NCBI GenBank assembly: GCA_017694515.1 | Contig: JADIMV010000022.1 | Span: 1-32,566, forward strand | Length of the DNA: 32,566 bases | Direction of reading: 5' to 3' | From: Candidatus Aphodosoma intestinipullorum | GTDB taxonomy: Bacteria > Bacteroidota > Bacteroidia > Bacteroidales > Paludibacteraceae | Shown: piece by piece, positions 1 to 11,000 of the stretch | Layout: the number at the start of each line of letters is the position of its first letter | How positions within the stretch are numbered: the first letter of the stretch is position 1 | Notes under the pieces: model-generated | What the model was told of the DNA's origin: nothing | The model's database searches: none | What the model saw: the letters and a program-made list of their open reading frames with translations, nothing else | Made by a program: the position numbers and the translations under genes

Positions 1-25
1 GCTCGGAGATGTGTATAAGAGACAG
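1..25 (+). other. Illumina Nextera transposase adapter remnant
   Basis: Bases 7-25 read AGATGTGTATAAGAGACAG, the Tn5 mosaic end used in Nextera libraries. The six bases before it, GCTCGG, are the matching part of the Nextera read-2 adapter. This is library-preparation sequence left at the contig edge, not genomic DNA. Genomic sequence starts at about base 26, and the true neighbour on the left is unknown. Confidence 0.97.
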
Positions 26-98
26 TTACAATACTACTTTCCATATTTTTAAGGCTTGACACTACGCGGATAGAGCGGACGCGGTGAGGGGAGGATGT

Positions 99-590
99 CT
101 ATTGGCCAATAACGGCAGAACGCCATGCGGAGAGCAGGCGGTCGAAGGAGAAGCCGGCGTTGGCGGGGCTGGTGCTGGGCAGGTAGATATAGCGTATGCC
201 TTCTGTCCCGGTGAAGTATTTCTGATATAACGCCTGTGCCTTGCGGCCGTTGAATATCACTGTCTTTATGTTCGGGTGGCCTTTGAGCAGCAGAGGTATG
301 TCGTTCGGGGTTTCGCCCGTGATGTCGCTGTCGAGGCTTCCGGGGCGTATGGCTCTGGCGGCCACGTCCCAAAGGCCAAGGCGCAGGGCGGTGAGCATCT
401 CTATCCTCAGTTTATAGTCTTCTGTATAATTTCTTTCTGCTAATGAAGCTATTATGCGCCAGAAGCGGTTGCGCGGATGGGCGTAGTACTGCTGGCGGCG
501 CAATGACTCCGCGCCGGGCAACGAGCCGAGTATCAGCGTTTCCGTTTCTTCGGTTACTATCGGGGGAAAGGAGGAGTGATATAATTCCAT
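99..590 (-). CDS. DNA-deoxyinosine (hypoxanthine) glycosylase, uracil-DNA glycosylase superfamily
   Basis: This 163-aa protein is predicted to remove deaminated bases (hypoxanthine, perhaps uracil) from DNA as the first step of base-excision repair in the cytoplasm. Residues 22-26 are GSLPG, followed by ES and then YYAHPRNRFW at about 35-44, the first active-site motif of the HDG/UDG family 6 group. LPSTSPAN at about 137-144 is the C-terminal DNA-binding motif. The length is normal for the family and the ORF appears intact. The Met at 590 gives the full N-terminal strand before GSLPG. It is a single gene with a Bacteroidetes-type promoter about 90 bp upstream. The main alternative is a plain uracil glycosylase of the Mug type, but the PGAES and HPRNRFW pattern favours HDG. 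The sequence shows the motifs; the substrate is family knowledge. Confidence 0.9.
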   Translation of the reverse strand: MELYHSSFPPIVTEETETLILGSLPGAESLRRQQYYAHPRNRFWRIIASLAERNYTEDYKLRIEMLTALRLGLWDVAARAIRPGSLDSDITGETPNDIPLLLKGHPNIKTVIFNGRKAQALYQKYFTGTEGIRYIYLPSTSPANAGFSFDRLLSAWRSAVIGQ

Positions 591-676
591 CTATTGCTAA
601 TGTAAGTTATGATTGACAGCATTGCGCGACGAGCGATGCGGTTTTCTGTTATGTCGTGCCATCCATGACCACAATG

Positions 677-705
677 CAAAGGTACTACAATTTTGTCTGT
701 ATCAA
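677..705 (-). promoter_or_regulatory. Bacteroidetes-type promoter for the DNA glycosylase
   Basis: On the minus strand a TTG (703-705) is followed after 18 nt by TACCTTTG (677-684), matching the Bacteroidetes -33/-7 consensus (TTTG and TAnnTTTG). It would give a leader of roughly 80 nt before the start at 590. Confidence 0.6.
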
Positions 706-777
706 TATTTTTGTCCAAGATAACTTTTCCCAAGAAATGTCTTTTCGCCAATATGGCTGTGCAGACAGGATGCGGTG

Positions 778-803
778 TTAAACCCAAAACGGTCATTAGA
801 ACG
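778..803 (+). repeat. Dispersed repeat copy 1 (AACCCAAAACGGTCATTAGAACG type)
   Basis: The sequence ttaaacccaaaacggtcatt-agaacg here recurs with one base less at 1000-1024. It is preceded at 759-775 by gtgcagacaggatgcgg, which also resembles gtgcagacacacaagataggatgcgg at 1158-1183. This suggests related repeat units in the spacer. Confidence 0.6.
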
Positions 804-981
804 CATACATTCCAAAAGAGGGGAATAGACTTGCAAAGATAGCTGTTGTATATATGCTTTTTGATGTTTTGCGCCTTATGCCGCCGTATAAGCCTCCGCT
901 ATTTCGGGACATAGCCCGCTATGCCCCGTCAATAGCGGGAGACTGATCCGGCCGGCATAAAGACACAAACCATTGCAAAAT

Positions 982-1024
982 CTAATGACCGATTTGGGGT
1001 TAAACCCAAACGGTCATTAGAACG
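982..1024 (+). repeat. Palindromic repeat copy 2
   Basis: The left arm ctaatgaccgatttgggg (from 982) is the near reverse complement of aaacccaaacggtcattag (1002-1020), with two single-base bulges. It forms a stem of about 18 bp with almost no loop. The right arm is the same sequence as the repeat at 778-803. It may be a relic of a small mobile or REP-like element. It lacks a T-tract and is not an obvious terminator. Confidence 0.65.
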
Positions 1025-1334
1025 TTTTGAAGGCTCTGCGAAAGCCAGTTTTTCACCGCGCGTCCTTTTGATGTGCAATAGAGGATTTTGAGTTTTGTAG
1101 AGAGCACGTTTTTACCAAACTATCTGACTGCTTTCTTGTTTTTGGCGGTATTTTGTGTGTGCAGACACACAAGATAGGATGCGGTTCGGCAATGGCAATC
1201 AAACAAGTTTGTTGCCATTGCACTCACCTTTCGCTATCTTTTATACGCACTTTCCTCGACATGGCCCACTATGCTTTCGGCATAGTGGACATTATGTTAA
1301 ATCAACGTCCGTTTTTTTTTTTGTATAAATTGTT

Positions 1335-1365
1335 TTTGAAGTGAGTGATTGGAATATTACCTTTA
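1335..1365 (+). promoter_or_regulatory. Bacteroidetes-type promoter for the surface-protein cluster
   Basis: TTTG at 1335-1338 is followed after 19 nt by TACCTTTA at 1358-1365, one base off the TAnnTTTG -7 consensus and with ideal spacing. An 11-base T run (1312-1322) lies just upstream. Transcription would start near 1370, giving a leader of about 265 nt before the start at 1635. Confidence 0.5.
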
Positions 1366-1634
1366 GGTACAAAACAAAATGAAAAATATGGGTGATGTCT
1401 CTCATGGTTGTGATTTGTTTAATGAGTAATATTTGCGCCAGTACGGTGCTATTCCATGATTGGGTGGGCTGTGAGACCTCTATGCAGAAACGATTGACGC
1501 TATGACGACGGAAAGTATATGTAGATATGAGAATGGCAGGCATAGAGAGAATGATTTTACGGATAGCGTTAAAAAGCGGTAATGGAGAAGGTAATGGGGA
1601 AGGGGTGAAAATGTAAAATTAACATATTGATAAT

Positions 1635-4600
1635 ATGAATAGGCTGTTTTGTATGATTGGTAATTATTTTTCGGTTTTAAGTTATGAATGTAAGGCAAGC
1701 GCATTAGCGTGTCTGCTTCTGACGTTCATGTCTGTTTTATCGGGAAATGGAAGGATGATGGCACAGACGAACAGATATATGTGCGGATTTGAAGATGAGA
1801 ACGAAAACAGCCAGTGGGTGATGAATAGTGGTGTAAATGGTGTGTCTGCAAGAAACCGGTGGTATGTCTCAACGCGTGAACATTATGAGGGGGTAAAAGC
1901 ATTGTTGATTTCAGACTTGAGCGTTGCTCCAGATACGAGTGCAGTGTATTCTAACAGCAAAGTACACATTGTCGCATATCGCGACATACTCCTCCCTGCC
2001 GGTACATACGATTTTTCTTTTACATGGAAGGCTCTTGGAGACGGAAGTGCCGACGGTCTGTATGTCGGCTGGGTAGATACCCGAACAGGTATGGGTACAT
2101 CAGTGTCCACTATTCCTGCATGGACTTCTACCGCCGCGCCTTTTTCAGGGAGAATCTTCAATATGTACTCCGGTTGGAAGATAGAGACGGGCACACTTAC
2201 GTCCACAGGTTCTCCAATGCGCCTTGCTTTCTTATGGACTAATGACGATAAAAATTCTTATTCTCCATCAGTCTGTATTGATGACATACAAATAGTGGAG
2301 CAGGTTTGCGGCAAGCCGGAAAACATTCAAGTGCAGGTAGATGGCGAAGATGTTACAGTAAATTGGACACCTGCAACAGGTGTATCAACCTATGAAATAA
2401 AGTATAAATCCATCATAGACGGCAAGACTGGAGGACAAAAGGGCATACGTGGTAGTAGCTATACCTTCAAGGGTATGGAAAAAGGTGTCTATGAGTTTTA
2501 TGTAAGGTCGGTGTGTCAGAACGGGGAGGAGGGCATCTGGTGCGCACGGCAAGGGGTCATAGTAAATCCGGATATTTGTGTGGACTATACCAATATCAAT
2601 TCACCGGACGTATTGTGTCAGAGCGGAAGCACCGATAATCCATATATGAATAGCGGAGTGGTCGATTTCGGTTCGGGCGATAGCCGTTCGCGTCATACAG
2701 TCCATTCTGCCATGGGAGAGGTTGACGGGCGCACCGGTGGCAGGCTTAAAACAATTCCAGATGGAGGTATGGCTTCTGTCAGGCTCGGTAACTGGGAAAC
2801 AGGAGCCAATGCGGAGTCGATTACTTACGAATTGCATCTGGATTCGGGTTCAAACGTAGTGCTTCTTATGCAATATGCTGTTGTGCTGCAAGTCCCGACA
2901 CAGCACGGGATATATGATCAACCACGGTTTACGCTGGAGATATTGGCTCCAGATGGTGAACTGATGGATAAAACCTGCGGGAGTTATATGTTTTATGCCA
3001 GTCTGGATCTGATGGAAGAAGGATGGCATGAGTGTGAAGATCCGCTTTCCGGCGTTACTATAGTGTATAAAGACTGGTCGGATATAGGGGTCAATCTGCA
3101 AGAGTATGCAGCATCCGGGGCGGCGACCGTGAAAGTACGCCTGACTACATACGATTGTGCTCTTGGGGAGCACTATGGCTATGCTTATTTTACCTTGTCA
3201 TGTACAGAAGGAGAGATAAAAGGGTTGTCGTGCGGAGATAAGCCAACGGAGAAGATAACAGCTCCTGACGGGTTCCGCTACAGATGGTATAAGATGTATG
3301 ACCCTACCAAAGAAATGGTGAGTGATTCAATAACTCTGATGGTGGAGAAGGATGATACGGCAACATATGCGTGCGACTGCATTTCGATGGAAAAGGATGA
3401 GTGTTATTTTACTCTTTGGGCATCACTTCTTCCCCGTTTCCCTAAGGCAGAATTTGAGATTGACTGGATGCCATCTAATTGTGTGAACGGTTTCAGAGTG
3501 AGAAATCTCTCATACGTATGGACTGAAAACGGGCGCAGTAATGAGCAGATAGAAGAATTTGAATGGGTGTGCAATGGCGATACGACTCATGAGCAAACAT
3601 TGACACTCCCTGTACCCGATGAAGGCGGGACGTATGATATAAGCCTGAAGGCTTTGATTTCCGGAGGTCTGTGTTTTGATGTGAAAGATACTACTGTTAT
3701 TATCCCTGCTATCGGGACGGCATATGATACGATTGAATTCCGAACTTGTGAAGGTGGTCAGCCTCTTATAATCGGCAATAAAGTATATGATGAGGCCGGG
3801 TATTATCTGATGCCGCCGGTAAAATCCAAACAGACTGGCTGTGACAGCATCGATGTTTTTCATGTGGTTATAGAAGAGAGTCTCGATACATCTTATGCCG
3901 ATACAATATGTGCGGGAGATACTGTGTGGATCGGGACATCGCCGTATTATTTTTCCGGGGAATTTTCCAAGCGTCTGGTTTCTGTACGAGGGTGTGATAG
4001 TGTTGTCAATCTTTCACTTACGGTATTACCAAAGGTTGATTTCGGTGTTGAGGTGAAAAATGCGGTTGCCGGCCCGCGTTCCGGAAAGATTGAACTGACA
4101 GGTATGGGCGAAGGATGGTGGTATGAAATAGATGGAGTGCTTAATGGCAATATAGATAGTTTAGGTGCGGGGGTATATACTATTGTGGTGTATAATGCTT
4201 ATGGCTGTGCCAGCGAGCCGATGGATATTGAAGTGTCGGCAGAGTGCCTTGATTTGACGGTAGGCGATGCGGGTGAGATTTGTGCTGATGATTCGGCATT
4301 TTATCTCCCGTTTGAAGTCGCGTCAGGTGAGGTGACGTTTTATTCTGTTGATTTTGATGATGCCGCAAACAATGCCGGGTTTAATGATTCTGTGCATATG
4401 CAGCCTTTGGATGGATATATATGTGTTGATTTGCCTGAAAAGGTAAGACCCGGGCATTATGTTATGATGATTGAATTTGAGGATCTGACTTGCGAACCGA
4501 AAGCTTTTGAAATACCATTTGATGTACTCTATTCAAAAGATATCATGAAACAGAAATGGAATAATGTGGTAGCAGTATTAAACAGCAAATATAATGGCGG

Positions 4601-5018
4601 GTATGAGTTCAGCGATTTTGCATGGTACAGGAATGGGGAAAAAATGGAAGGTGAGTATGGTTCGTATATTTATTTAGGAGAAGGAGTAAGTTTTGATAAT
4701 GTAGAAGAAATAAGGGTAGAACTGACGCGGACGGATGATGGGATAAGGCTGATGTCATGTCCGCTGATGACGGAAACCCGAGCGGATGTATTTCCTTATC
4801 CGATGTGTACGACAATGGGAGTAAAGGAGCGTGTTCCTATAAAGGATATAACAAGCGGGGTATGGGTAAGGTTATGGAGCGTCGGAGGTGTGTATTTCGG
4901 GGAACAGTATGTGAACGAAGATATGCCATATTTTGTTGCTCCCGATTGTACAGGGGTATTTATATTATTGATTGAAGACGGAACATATAACAGCAGATTT
5001 AAGATTGTTGTTAAGTGA
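1635..5018 (+). CDS. Large secreted surface protein with jelly-roll, FN3 and GCDS-type repeats, T9SS-like tail (paralogue of 14631-17810)
   Basis: This 1,127-aa protein is predicted to be exported through the Sec and type 9 systems to the cell surface. A long N-region precedes a hydrophobic core (about residues 24-36) and probable cleavage near MMAQ. Residues about 45-220 form a choice-of-anchor J/MAM-like jelly roll starting at YMCGFEDE. Residues about 225-311 form an FN3 domain beginning at CGKPENIQV. A unique region of about 315-700 and then 'GCDS' repeats (near 736 and 786) follow. The C-terminus ends GTYNSRFKIVVK, like the last strands of a T9SS sorting domain. The protein aligns along its whole length with the gene at 14631. 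The start at 1635 gives the signal sequence; Met7 is an alternative. Gene B begins 51 bp downstream. Adhesion or ligand binding is inferred; the exact function is unknown. Confidence 0.75.
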   Translation: MNRLFCMIGNYFSVLSYECKASALACLLLTFMSVLSGNGRMMAQTNRYMCGFEDENENSQWVMNSGVNGVSARNRWYVSTREHYEGVKALLISDLSVAPDTSAVYSNSKVHIVAYRDILLPAGTYDFSFTWKALGDGSADGLYVGWVDTRTGMGTSVSTIPAWTSTAAPFSGRIFNMYSGWKIETGTLTSTGSPMRLAFLWTNDDKNSYSPSVCIDDIQIVEQVCGKPENIQVQVDGEDVTVNWTPATGVSTYEIKYKSIIDGKTGGQKGIRGSSYTFKGMEKGVYEFYVRSVCQNGEEGIWCARQGVIVNPDICVDYTNINSPDVLCQSGSTDNPYMNSGVVDFGSGDSRSRHTVHSAMGEVDGRTGGRLKTIPDGGMASVRLGNWETGANAESITYELHLDSGSNVVLLMQYAVVLQVPTQHGIYDQPRFTLEILAPDGELMDKTCGSYMFYASLDLMEEGWHECEDPLSGVTIVYKDWSDIGVNLQEYAASGAATVKVRLTTYDCALGEHYGYAYFTLSCTEGEIKGLSCGDKPTEKITAPDGFRYRWYKMYDPTKEMVSDSITLMVEKDDTATYACDCISMEKDECYFTLWASLLPRFPKAEFEIDWMPSNCVNGFRVRNLSYVWTENGRSNEQIEEFEWVCNGDTTHEQTLTLPVPDEGGTYDISLKALISGGLCFDVKDTTVIIPAIGTAYDTIEFRTCEGGQPLIIGNKVYDEAGYYLMPPVKSKQTGCDSIDVFHVVIEESLDTSYADTICAGDTVWIGTSPYYFSGEFSKRLVSVRGCDSVVNLSLTVLPKVDFGVEVKNAVAGPRSGKIELTGMGEGWWYEIDGVLNGNIDSLGAGVYTIVVYNAYGCASEPMDIEVSAECLDLTVGDAGEICADDSAFYLPFEVASGEVTFYSVDFDDAANNAGFNDSVHMQPLDGYICVDLPEKVRPGHYVMMIEFEDLTCEPKAFEIPFDVLYSKDIMKQKWNNVVAVLNSKYNGGYEFSDFAWYRNGEKMEGEYGSYIYLGEGVSFDNVEEIRVELTRTDDGIRLMSCPLMTETRADVFPYPMCTTMGVKERVPIKDITSGVWVRLWSVGGVYFGEQYVNEDMPYFVAPDCTGVFILLIEDGTYNSRFKIVVK

Positions 5019-5069
5019 GAGGAATAAAGAAAAAATATAAGTGAAGTTTGACCATAAATTAATACAACA

Positions 5070-8000
5070 ATGAAGGCATTACTACGAGGTTTAATGGCGA
5101 TGTTGTCGGCGATAATGTTGCCGTTGTATGTACAGGCCCAGCAAAATGGGCTGAATGAAACGTTTGAGAATGTCACGAGCGGTGGTATTCCTGACGGCTG
5201 GAATGTGACAGACAGTATCAATGGCAGAGTCCAGTGGAAAGTCTATAACGGTGGTGCTAATGGCAGTAGCCGGTGTTTCTATTTTGATTGTTATGATGCG
5301 CGTGATTATGAGTATTGTATGGCAAAAACACCGGAAATAACTGTACAGCAAGGTTATGTATTGAGTTTTGATTATAAGAATCCAGGAGGCGGGGAGTTTA
5401 GAATCCTGATTTCGTATGACGGAGGCAAGACCTTTGAGACTAATTCCGTGGTAGGAAATCTGGGAAATGATGTCATGGATTGGGAGAGCTTCATGTATGA
5501 ACTGCCATATAAGACGAACAATATAGTTTTGGGATTCATGGCTATCGGCAGTTATAGTAATATGAGAAGTATGTCCATATATCTTGATAATGTGAAAGTA
5601 GGCGCTCCTCCTCAGTGTGCACAACCGTCCGGACTAATGATATCAGGTATAAAATCCACAAGCGCCACATTGACATGGACTATGGGTACGGTTGGCGGCG
5701 TATCTAATGTGTTTAACGTTGTGGTTACGAAAGATGGAGAGACTGTGAAAGAAGAGCCTATTACGACGGACGTGTCTGTCGGAAATCTTTATGAGATTAC
5801 GGGTTTACAGCCAAATACAAAATATGATGTAAAGTTGCAGACGGACTGTAGTGCAGCGTATAAAGGGTTGTCGGAGTGGTCTAAGGCCGTGTCGTTTACC
5901 ACATCGTGTGAATCAGTCGAATTACCTCAGACTTATACGTTCGATGATTGGACTGGAGTCTCGGAGTGTTGGACTGTGCAACCCGCTGATGATTATGTGG
6001 AGTATGGATCGTCAGACAGGGAGTATATGGGGAATGACGGGCAGTCATTCATGATATATGGCGATGCTTATGTGTTTACTGAACCTATCGCTCATGCGGC
6101 GAATGATATGGAGATTTCGTTTTGGGTTTACAACAGTAATTATCGTGGAAATGCTGAACTGAAAATAGGACAGCAAAGCGATATGGCAGCTTCGGATACG
6201 TATGTATTACTACAGGCTGTAAATGTCCAGCCACAACAGTGGACTCAAGTCGTGATTTATACAGACGGGTCTGCACATGCCGCAACTGAGAATACATACA
6301 TTGTTTTCTCTACTGAGAATTTGAATTATCAATTGTATCTGGATGATCTGACGATTAAGACATTGCCAACATGTCTGCGTCCCAGCGATGTTAAGGTTTC
6401 GAAGATAGGCGATACGGAAATGAGTTTTGAATGGAAAGGTACGCCCGGATGCAATCTTGAGGTATATAATTCAGAAAATGGGCAGGAACCTGTGCTTTTG
6501 GGAACGGTGACGAGTGCGGCCAATACCCTTGAAAATCTGACGTCGGACAAAGAATATAATTTGTCATTTAAGGCTAATTGCGGAGGAGAGCAAAGTGATT
6601 GGTCTCTTGATAATATAACGATTCGGACAGCGTGTGCTCCTTTGTCGCTTTCAGATGGAGATGTGAGCTGCAATTTTGATGACGGCAGTCTACCCGAGTG
6701 TTGGCGGATAGAGGATTATGAGTTGAGCTGGCGGATATCTGGCAATGAACAGTATAGCGGATTATATTCGTTGCAATCCGAATATGCGCAAGGTCGCTCT
6801 CTGCTGATACTGCCATATATGAATATACCGGAAGAGAATGCTTATCAGGTAGACTTGTATATGTTCGGAGATGGATATAATTACAGTTCGGATGATATGA
6901 GCATATTGAACATATATGTCAATGAGAACACTCCCGATACGGCAGGTGCAATTCTGTTGAAGAGTCTGTATCGTGGCACGACGTGGGAGCCAGTTGTACC
7001 GCAAGAGGGATGGAATGAATATATGGCCGATATACCGGTAAAAGGAGATGTTTATGTGATTTTGGAGGTGATTTCTGATTATGGTGAGAATATATATATA
7101 GATGATTTGAGGGTGAGAAAAATACCTTCTTGCCTTAAACCCAAGAATTTTGAGGTTAAGAGTGTCGGAGATGATAATGCGGTCATAGGATGGACCGCAG
7201 GGGGAAGTGAGACCGAGTGGTATGTAGAGTATATATATGAAGGGCTGGAAATTCCAATTATTACCGAGAATACTGATGCGCCACAGGTTACCATATCCGG
7301 CCTGACTGCCAATACAGATTATACCGTTGATTTGAAAGTCGTGGCTCATTGTTCTGCCGATGATGTGAGCGATACGCTGAAAAGCAGCGTGAACTTTACG
7401 ACATCCTGCGGTACTATAAACATAGAGGAAACAGGATCATATACAGAGGATTTTTCAGGGAATGGCTGGAATTGCTGGACTATATTGGAAACATATACCA
7501 AAGAGGGTTGGGGTGGAACATTTACAAAGTATCCATATGTCGGGAGTTATGATGAACTGACGATGCAAGGAGACGAATTGACCGGTAATATGTTCGCCAT
7601 GCCGTCGTTTGATTATGAAAATGTAGGCGATTGGAGGGTGCAGTTTGATTATGTGAGTGATGACGGATGTACTTTAGAAGTCGGGGTGATGAAAGATTTG
7701 AACGACAGCAGATCTTTCCAAAGTATAGCTGCTATAGAGGGTACATCGGAGAATAAACACTACAAGGTTAACCTGGACTCGTATTCAGGATATGGATATA
7801 TAGTATTTAAATATACTTCAACGAGTTATGATTACGGCAGTACGCTGGATAATGTTACCGTTGACAGGATACCAATGTGTCCGGATATAGAAGCAGTGAA
7901 AATTGATTCGATATATGATGTAAAGGTTGATCTGACGGTAACTTGCAGTGACGTGACTGCTTTTGAAGTGGTGTACGGTGAACCACGCTGTAATCCGAAT

Positions 8001-11000
8001 GAGCTGGCAATGGAACCAATATATAAGGAAGGTACGACTTTTACCATAGATGGCCTAAGTGGGGATACGGATTATGATTTGTATGTGAGAGCTGTTTGTG
8101 GGGAAGAGAGAGGTGCGTGGTGTGATGAGCCGGTGAGCTTCCATACGCAGTGCGAACATAAGGAAATAGTTCAAGGCACTCCATTTACAGATGGATTTGA
8201 GGATTATGGTTCTTATGATATGGGCTGTTGGAAAAGTTTACCTGTGGCAGGTGTAGCAATTTGGGAGTCGCGTTCATCGAGTTACGACTCTTATGAGGGA
8301 CGGCGTTATTTTTCGTTAGCCGGGGATTATGGCGTAGCGGCAGAGGCAGACTTGTATTATCCAGTGTTACTGAAGGCAGGGGTGCAATATGAGATAGAGT
8401 TTTATGTGAAAGTCGACAACAACTATTCGGGTAGCGAGATAGAGGTTGCGCTCAGTAATACAGTGGATCCTCAGGATTTGACGGCTGTGACTATAATTAC
8501 GAGACCGGTCGATAACCGAGAGTGGCAAGAAGTAAGGAGGTTCTTTACTCCAGCGACAGATGTGAAGTTCTTGCGTATAAGAGGAACTACGGTAGGGGGT
8601 ATATATGATTTAGGACTTGATGCATTGACTCTGAAATGTGTTCCCTGTAAATATCCGGAAGAAATATCAGTAATGCAACTGACGGAGACGGGTGCGCGGC
8701 TGATGTGGGAAACGGGTGCCGCCAAATGGAATGTAAAGGTGTCTACAACTGAGATAGATCCGGCTACTACAGACGGAGATATATATGATGGGACATCAGA
8801 TGTCAATTATATTGACTTGACAGCATTGACCGGGAATATGACATATTACTGTTATCTGCAGGCATTGTGTGATGATGGAACCGAGAGTGAATGGACACGC
8901 CCATATACATTTAAGACGTTGTGTGCAGCAGAGCATATTCCATATTCAGAATCGTTTGAGGATGAGAGTATAATGGAATGCTGGCTGACTGCCGGTGAGG
9001 GCAGTTGTGAGATAAGCACATTCCAAGTTATGGATGGGGTCTACTCGTGTGAGATGAGTACTGAAGCAAGCGTATCTCTTATAACACCGACACTGGAGGT
9101 CGAGAGCTTGTCATCGTATATGTTTAAAATGCATGTATTCTCACTTACGGATAGTGCCCGTCTGGTAATAGGTGTCATGACAGATCCAAGCGATATGGGA
9201 ACTGTTGCGCCTGTGGCTGAAGTGGTTATTCCAGATGTGAGGGAATGGACGGAGGTTATAGCATATTTCAGTACACTGGAAGGTGCGGCATTAGATGCCA
9301 AGAACATATATATTACTACAAGCAATAGTATAGTGTACATTGATAATGTAAGCGTTTCGGAACCACCGAGCTGTCCGAAGGCAGGAGCGTTGTCAATTAA
9401 AGAACTCGGCACTGATAATATCACGATAGAATGGATGACGAATACAGCTCCGGAAAGGCAATGGACTGTTAAGCTGGTTGCCAATGAAAGCGGTGAAGTC
9501 AAAGAATATACCGGGCAGACAAGTCCTATGAAAATAGACGGTCTTGTGCCGAACAGGGATTATGTGATAGAACTGTTTGCTGTGTGCGGAGATAATGTCT
9601 ACGGGGATACGACAACTATGCCATTCAGAACGGCGTGTGGTGTTGAGGCTTTACCGTTCAGCGAGAATTTCGATGCAGTATATGATATGGCACAGAGGTT
9701 GCCATCGTGCTGGAATGACGCTATTAAACAAGGGTCGACAAGTTCCTATAATACATGGGAGACTGTTAATAGTGGAAATTATAAGTGTGTGGAGTTTGAT
9801 GCGGATTACAATGCTAAAGGCAATCAGTGTATGCTGCAAACTCCTGTCATTGATTTGACAGATGCTGAAGGAGCGGAGATATCATTTACTATGCAGAATA
9901 AGAGTGCAGATCTGCATATTGTTGTGTCGACAGACGGAGGGATATCTTTCGAGGACACTGTAACTAAGAATATAAAGAGTGAAGAGTGGGCGGAAGTGCA
10001 GTATGACCTTACAGAGTTTTGCGGGAATGAAATCATAATAGGTTTTGCTGCTATATCTGATGGTTCTTATAATTCGAAGATATATATCGACAACGTATAT
10101 GTGTCACTTCCGCCTACTTGTCCGAAGTCAGCAAATATGTCATTGACCGAGGTGAGTGATACGGCAGTAAAGTTATCCATCATTGATGAAAGTGATACGG
10201 CAATGTGGGAAATAGCTGTTGGGAAGACTGGATTTAACCCTGATACTGTCAAAAATCCTCATGGATTTACAGAGAAGAATGCAGTAGTAAATAATCTTCA
10301 GCCGATTACAACTTATGAAGCGTATATAAGAACTGTATGCGGTGAGAATGACAAGAGTCCTTGGAGTGCCTTCCCGATAGTGTTTACTACTGAATGCGCG
10401 GCGGAAAAAATCCCGTATGATGAAACGTTCGAAGAGTATGATGATGCGACTGAGATAAAGTGCATTTCGTTTGAAAGTATCGGATATGTCAATTTGAGTG
10501 TTGTGTCAACATCATATTATCTACTTGATGGAAAGCGTTCGTTGAGGATTGTAGGCAGCGGGGAGAGTTCGTTCTTTGTTTTGCCGGAGATAGATGCCGA
10601 TATAGAGGGTCTGATGTTAAGTTTCTTGTACCAGATTCCGAATTCAGGTGTATCTGTGAATGTCGGTGTGATTCACAAGGACAGCATACAGGAGATAGAC
10701 AATATGTTCAGACCTGTGGCGACCCTGACAAAAACGCAGTCAATAGAAACGGCAAAAATCAAATTCAATAATGCCGGAGTGACAGGACGGGATTACAGAA
10801 TAGTGATAAATGAATATAATTCTTCATATAGCGGGGAGTTGCTGATAGATAATCTTCATGTTGATGAAATACCAACATTCTTTTCTCCAGAGGATCTGCA
10901 TGTGAAAGCCGTTACCGAGACATCGGCAACGTTCGTGTGGACACAATCTCCAGATGCTGAAGGATCAGAACTGATGATAGATGAGGATGAATCATCGGTG

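Larger units (their letters stand above)
591..1634. other. Gene-free kilobase with palindromic repeats
   Basis: No convincing gene lies here. The stretch contains the glycosylase promoter, repeated palindromic segments (listed separately), several small hairpins (cccgctat...atagcggg near 908-936; ccactatgc...gcatagtgg near 1266-1288; gtgtgt-gcag-acacac near 1155-1170) and an 11-base T run at 1312-1322. The cluster promoter is at 1335-1365. Small ORFs at 557-796 (-) and 1153-1344 (+) run through the repeats and look non-coding. Confidence 0.6.

Noticed and set aside
557..796. 79-aa minus-strand ORF overlapping the glycosylase start
   Set aside because: It runs through the glycosylase promoter and a dispersed repeat, overlaps a solid gene on the same strand and has no recognisable protein pattern.
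1153..1344. 63-aa ORF with IKQVCCHCTHLSLSF
   Set aside because: It is made of repeat and hairpin DNA and ends in a T-run. It is typical of spurious ORFs in Bacteroidales intergenic repeats.
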